From contig NC_003283.11 of the NCBI RefSeq assembly GCF_000002985.6, positions 186,001 to 250,000 of the forward strand: a stretch of DNA of 64,000 nucleotides. Direction: 5' to 3'. The notes below the pieces were generated by a model. The model had not been told where the DNA came from. It worked only from the letters and a program-made list of their open reading frames with translations, and ran no database searches. This DNA is from Caenorhabditis elegans (Eukaryota > Nematoda > Chromadorea > Rhabditida > Rhabditidae). How positions within the stretch are numbered: position 1 is the stretch's first letter; the number at the start of each line of letters is the position of its first letter. Position numbers and translations under genes: made by a program. Below, in pieces: positions 59,847 to 64,000 of the stretch.

Positions 59847-60650
59847 TTACTGCAAAAAACATTTAATTTAATGGAGCAAAGAATAAGAATATTAATTTCA
59901 AAAAAATTACTGTCCAGCCGCTGACAAGTCGGTCAACTTTCAAATTTTAACTAATTTTCAACCATTTTTTGAGTCACCATAACTTTTTTTTTGAGGTTTT
60001 CAAGAAGTTTCTTCATGAAATTCGATGTTTAAAATGATTTCGAGTATAATAAATAAAGCACTATAGCCATAAATTTCGACTACACCACCTTTAAATAAAA
60101 TAACTTAAATGAAACAGAAAAGAAAAATAACAATGAAGAGCACCTCTTAATTGCCAGAAAAATTGCACTGACCCGTCTTCCTATATTAAGCGTTGCCCTT
60201 CCGGGGGCACCTGCAATTTTAGGCGATACGACGCTGTATATGTGTGCATGAATATCTAATCAATAATCCTTGTACGACTCTTCACACCCTTGCACAGTCG
60301 ATGAGTTTGGTACACTGACGTCATTGAGCTGTCAACTAGCAATATTGCCATTTGCGACGTGCGTTTTTTTGTTGCATTTATGAACTTTTGGTATTTTCCG
60401 ATTTTTTACTTCATATTTTTTAAGAAACCTAAAAAAAAATTTTGAAGCTCTAAAAATTCGATTATTTAAAAAATATATTAAGAGATTTTGGAAATGTTTT
60501 TTCTGGAACGTTCGGAAATTTGTAGCATGTTCCTTATAAACCTCCCGTTTTAATTACATTTCAATTATTTTTTTTTGTTTTTATTTCTATTTTTGTTTAG
60601 AAAAGTTTTTTATTAGTACACTATATACAAAAACAGGTGCTACGGATCAG
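59847..60650. other. Intergenic between kinase E and acyltransferase 3' end
   Basis: Contains a single arm of the GGTGGTGTAG element (59905-60098), then unique DNA with a palindromic CRE-type TGACGTCA at 60316-60323, about 470 bp upstream of the kinase E start. Whether it is functional is unknown. Confidence 0.5.
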
Positions 60651-63600
60651 TCAAAATTTGATATTAACTTCTCCGGCTTTCGGAATTTCCAGTGGAATTA
60701 TCATAACTTTTGGCAAGTTTCCATTTGCTTTTGGTGTACCAGATCTTCCTAGCAGTAGCCCTTCAATTTTGGCAAATGGAATCTCAAACATCGAAGACCA
60801 AAATATGGCTATCACAAAGGACAGAGCAGTCACTGGGATCACTGTGTCAAGGAACTGAAAATAAAAAAAAAAGAAACTTTAATTTTAATTTTGAACCAAG
60901 CTACTCACAAAATAGGAAAGCGTCGAAAAATACAATTCCGAGTGATTTCTTCCAAAAAAATAGCCGAGAACCATCCAGTGCACCAAATAAGCGCAAAATG
61001 ATAGTCTAGCCAGCGGGGTCCAAAATGAAAGACTCATAAAGTCTCTGATCAATCCTTTTCGGTAGTAGGTGGAAATTACGATCCATGACATGGCGAATCC
61101 CCAGAGTACTCGACTGAAGCAACTGAAAGTTGAAAAAAAATGGGTTATGGAAACTTCAACTCGCCACTGAAATTGATGACAGTAACTGAATTTGGCTTTA
61201 CAATTAGCACAGAAAATATTATATTCAAATTTAGATTTCGTACTTGTATATATTTTTCGACGTTTTTCGAGCAGAAAAAAATATAAAAAAAAATAAGGAG
61301 AAGTATTTGTAATTTATGAAAATGTTTTTTTTATTTTGAATAATTATTTTGAAAACTTGCTCCGAAACTGACTCTAATATAAGTTTGGCCAATGCAGTTT
61401 TTGAGTAACTCCTTTAAAAAAATTTAAAAAATAAAACAAAATAGATTTCCGAAAGTACTAATTTTTTTCAATATTTTAATGGAAGTTTCCAAAAAAAAAA
61501 AACAAATTTTTTTTTGAACAATTTTTAGTTGTTTTTTTTCCAAATTTCAATCTGAACGGTGAGGAGCAATGCTTTAAATAGTTTGAATAAATTATTAAAA
61601 TTTGGCAATTTACAAAAAAATTGAATTAAAATATTGCAAAAATCAAGCAACATTTTGATGCATCAAAAAAGTATGAAAAATCCTATCTTAAAAATGCGGC
61701 TTTCCAATTTTAGCTAAATTCCCTGTTTGAGTTCCAAAATGAGAACTGCGACCAATCAACGATTCGCTCCGCCCACTTTTTAACCAATCAGTTGGAGTGG
61801 GCGGAGTTCGAAGACGCTGATTGGTTTGAAAGTGAGAATGGCTTTTAACTTTACTATTAGAAGGAATTCAAAGCCAAAAGTGAAAAATTGGCTATTTTCA
61901 TTCTTGCTCAAGTTTTTATTCGTTTTTTGTGGTATTTCGGAATCTAAGAACATATAAAACTGACCTGTAAAGCGCAGTTTGAACTGGCGTCCAACCATCC
62001 CCGGATGAATAATCCTGAATAACCAAAACCACAAAAACCATGGATCCCAGTGACAATACCCACATAATTCGATCAACCCACTGCAAAAATTTGAGCTCTT
62101 ACGAAAATTTTTTACTTTAATGTTACCAACCGGATTAATGTTGATCTTCGGAACTTTTCTCATAAAATACCCCAGTACCAGGCCCATAATGTAGATTTGA
62201 CACCGGATCAGTGGATTGTAATAGTTCCAGACATCATATCTTCTGGAAAATATTTATTTTACAATTTTTGAAAAAAAAGGTTATAAATATCCCAACCAAC
62301 TACCTTTCATTCTCATTGTATCTTGGATCCTTGGGTCCTAGCGGGTAATCTGTCGGTGGGAAATACCAAAAGAAAATTTGATAAGCGTTGAAGGCAGTAG
62401 ATGCTACAAGTGCTACCACTGAAGCGAACAATCCGAAAACTGCGCCGCCAATTGCAAAACTCAGAAGAAGTATCGGGCTCATAAGGTAGAGCTGAAGATC
62501 CGTTGCCAAGTACCAGGAAATTACGTAGCACTGAAGTTAAATTGTCCCAATTTTTTCAACTCTGTTCAACTCTTCAACTCCATGGCTGGTCTTTATAAAT
62601 TATTTTCCCGACTTCGAGATTTCCTGATTTTTCATGACTTTTTCCATTTTTTTGGATTTGTAGGAAAATCTGGGAATTTATCTTTTTTTTAACCCCCATC
62701 CCCTGCCCCGTCCAAGCTTAAGCCTAAGGCTAAGTCTAAGCCTAAGCCCAAGCCTAAGCCTGAGCCTGAGCCTAAAAAAACCGGAAAATCCTAAGCCTCA
62801 ATAGCGTCAGGAGCGAGCTAACGCACGCCAACCTAGGCCTAAGCCTAAGCCTAGCCCAAGCCTAATCCTAAGCCTAATCTTGAACCTAAGCCTAGGCTTA
62901 AGGCTTACTCACAATATTTTTGGTATCAACAATATTTTCAATGTATAAAAGGTTAAGCCAATAGTTCTGTTGACACGTGTCATCTTGAATAGCTGGAGAC
63001 ATAAAAGCTGGCATATCCCTCAACATCCGAATGTAGACGAATGTAACAAAGAGTATGGCTATGTAGTACGCGGGGCTCAGACGAGCAATTCGATGCACAT
63101 AAAACATCATCCATCCGCCTGGCGAAATCAGGGCTTTTCGTTGTTTCTGAAGCTGTTTGAACCATAGAAACGAGAGAAGAAATGCCGAAATGAAGAAGAA
63201 TGTGTCGACGGCAAAGTAGGCATTCACTAGAAGTGCTCCCATGTAGGTTTTGGTAAAGTCGAGGAGATCCACTGGGTTGGCTGAAAACATTAGAACTTAG
63301 ATGTCAGCTACCTAGATTGACGCCTAAATTTCTGCCTACGTGCCTACATCACGCCAATTGCCATGTAGGCTTAGGACGCCTGCTTTGTAGGCATGCAGGC
63401 AGGTAGTGATGAATAAAGTATTAGCTTCCTTTATACGTCGGCTGCTTGCATCGCCTCAAGAAAACCGACCAATTAGCGATGCCCACAGGGCGGGACTAAG
63501 ATTGCTGATTGGCTACACGTGTGTCGTGAATTGAGTCTAGAGAACCAACCAATCAGGGAAATTCAAAGGGCGTGGCTAGCATCGTTGATTGGTTCATTTT

Positions 63601-63960
63601 CGCGCCTCTCAAGCCTCGCGTATTACTTCGAAAGAGCCCACTAACCAGCGATGCCCGAGGGGCGTGGCTAAGATCGCTGATTGACTACATGTTCCTAACG
63701 CTTTTAGCATTACGTCAAGGAACCGACCAATCAGCAAAGTCTTAATAAGATACGTGTTGAGGATTTCACTGAAACAACTCGCAAGACGATGATAGTCTAT
63801 GTGAGTCGTGAGCCGTACCAAAAATAAGCAGCCGACAAAATACGGACCGCCTTTTTCAGAACTCACTACAAATGAGTATAAGCATCGCGGCACAATGTCC
63901 CAGAATCACCCAAACTGTTGAAATTGTCCGAATGCAGTTGAGAGATGTTACTTGACCTTC
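60651..63960 (-). CDS. NRF-6/OAC-type multipass acyltransferase (acyltransferase-3 domain), C-terminal 443 aa
   Basis: Exons 63960-63870, 63280-62913, 62530-62304, 62242-62131, 62080-61965, 61122-60909, 60854-60651, phases consistent. The gene continues beyond the right edge; the first visible exon opens in phase 0. Visible motifs are LNCIRTISTVWVILGH (start of the acyltransferase-3 domain, with its conserved His), FFFISAFLLSF, SWYLATDLQLYL, RCQIYIMGLVLGYF and SFCAYLVHWMVLGYFF. Several hydrophobic segments alternate with short loops, as expected for about ten TM helices. Worm relatives (nrf-6, ndg-4, the oac family) are thought to move lipids or modify secreted molecules; the substrate here is unknown. 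The N-terminal NRF region should lie outside the window. Intron 2 holds 200 bp of TTAGGC-like repeat. Confidence 0.88.
62705..62905. repeat. Interstitial telomere-like repeat (GCCTAA)n, about 200 bp
   Basis: The longest such tract in the window, in intron 2 of the acyltransferase gene. Units are AAGCCTAAGCCTAAGCC with point changes, interrupted by a short AGCGTCAGGAGCGAGCT motif. Confidence 0.85.
63468..63745. repeat. Diverged repeats with CCAATCAGC / GATTGGTT and GGGCGTGGC, acyltransferase intron 1
   Basis: Three to four copies of a segment of about 100 bp (GACCAAT...GCGATGCCC...GGGCG...GGCTAA.ATCGCTGATTGG). Related palindromes are at about 20995-21085 and 61745-61840. Confidence 0.7.
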
Positions 63961-64000
63961 CTAAAACTATACACTTTAAGCTTTAACAATTTGAACCTTT

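Overview
This window is nematode nuclear DNA, very probably Caenorhabditis elegans. The genes have short phase-consistent exons, introns ending in TTTTCAG, splice acceptors a few bases before many start codons (as in spliced-leader trans-splicing), interstitial TTAGGC telomere-type repeats, and abundant palindromic MITE-like elements of types familiar from C. elegans. From memory, a galectin, an SDR, srh receptors and five CHK1-like kinases together resemble chromosome V around clones DC2/R02C2. I could not check this, so it is a recollection and not a sequence result.

Layout. (1) 0.3-14.4 kb, + strand: an 11-exon gene for a 1645-residue ARID4/RBP1 orthologue, a chromatin protein of SIN3/HDAC complexes, with introns full of palindromic elements. 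(2) 15.6-16.8 kb, +: TRAPPC1. (3) 18.4-23.6 kb, +: an 8-exon tandem-repeat galectin. (4) 24.2-25.9 kb, -: a WWOX-like short-chain dehydrogenase whose first exon is unresolved. (5) 25.9-31.2 kb: no gene seen, but a 1-kb element with about 250-bp inverted repeats. (6) 31.2-40.9 kb: three srh-class chemoreceptor genes with nearly identical exon architecture (+, +, -); the third carries a 5'-truncated LINE in an intron. (7) 42.9-59.8 kb, -: five paralogous CHK1-like protein kinases of 311-337 residues, with a small SnoaL/DUF4440-like gene and a Lys/Glu-rich ORF broken by an in-frame stop between the fourth and fifth. (8) 60.7-64.0 kb, -: the C-terminal 443 residues of an NRF-6/OAC-type membrane acyltransferase that runs off the window.

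The left third holds conserved housekeeping genes. From about 31 kb rightwards the genes belong to fast-evolving nematode families (chemoreceptors, kinase paralogues, acyltransferase), and minisatellites, telomere-like tracts and nested transposons become frequent, as expected of a C. elegans autosomal arm. I see no sign of a joint pathway. The kinase cluster is the one multi-gene block with shared origin. I found no CRISPR, rRNA or convincing tRNA. Exon models were built by hand; each complete model closes to a whole number of codons, which supports the boundaries, but none has been checked against transcripts.
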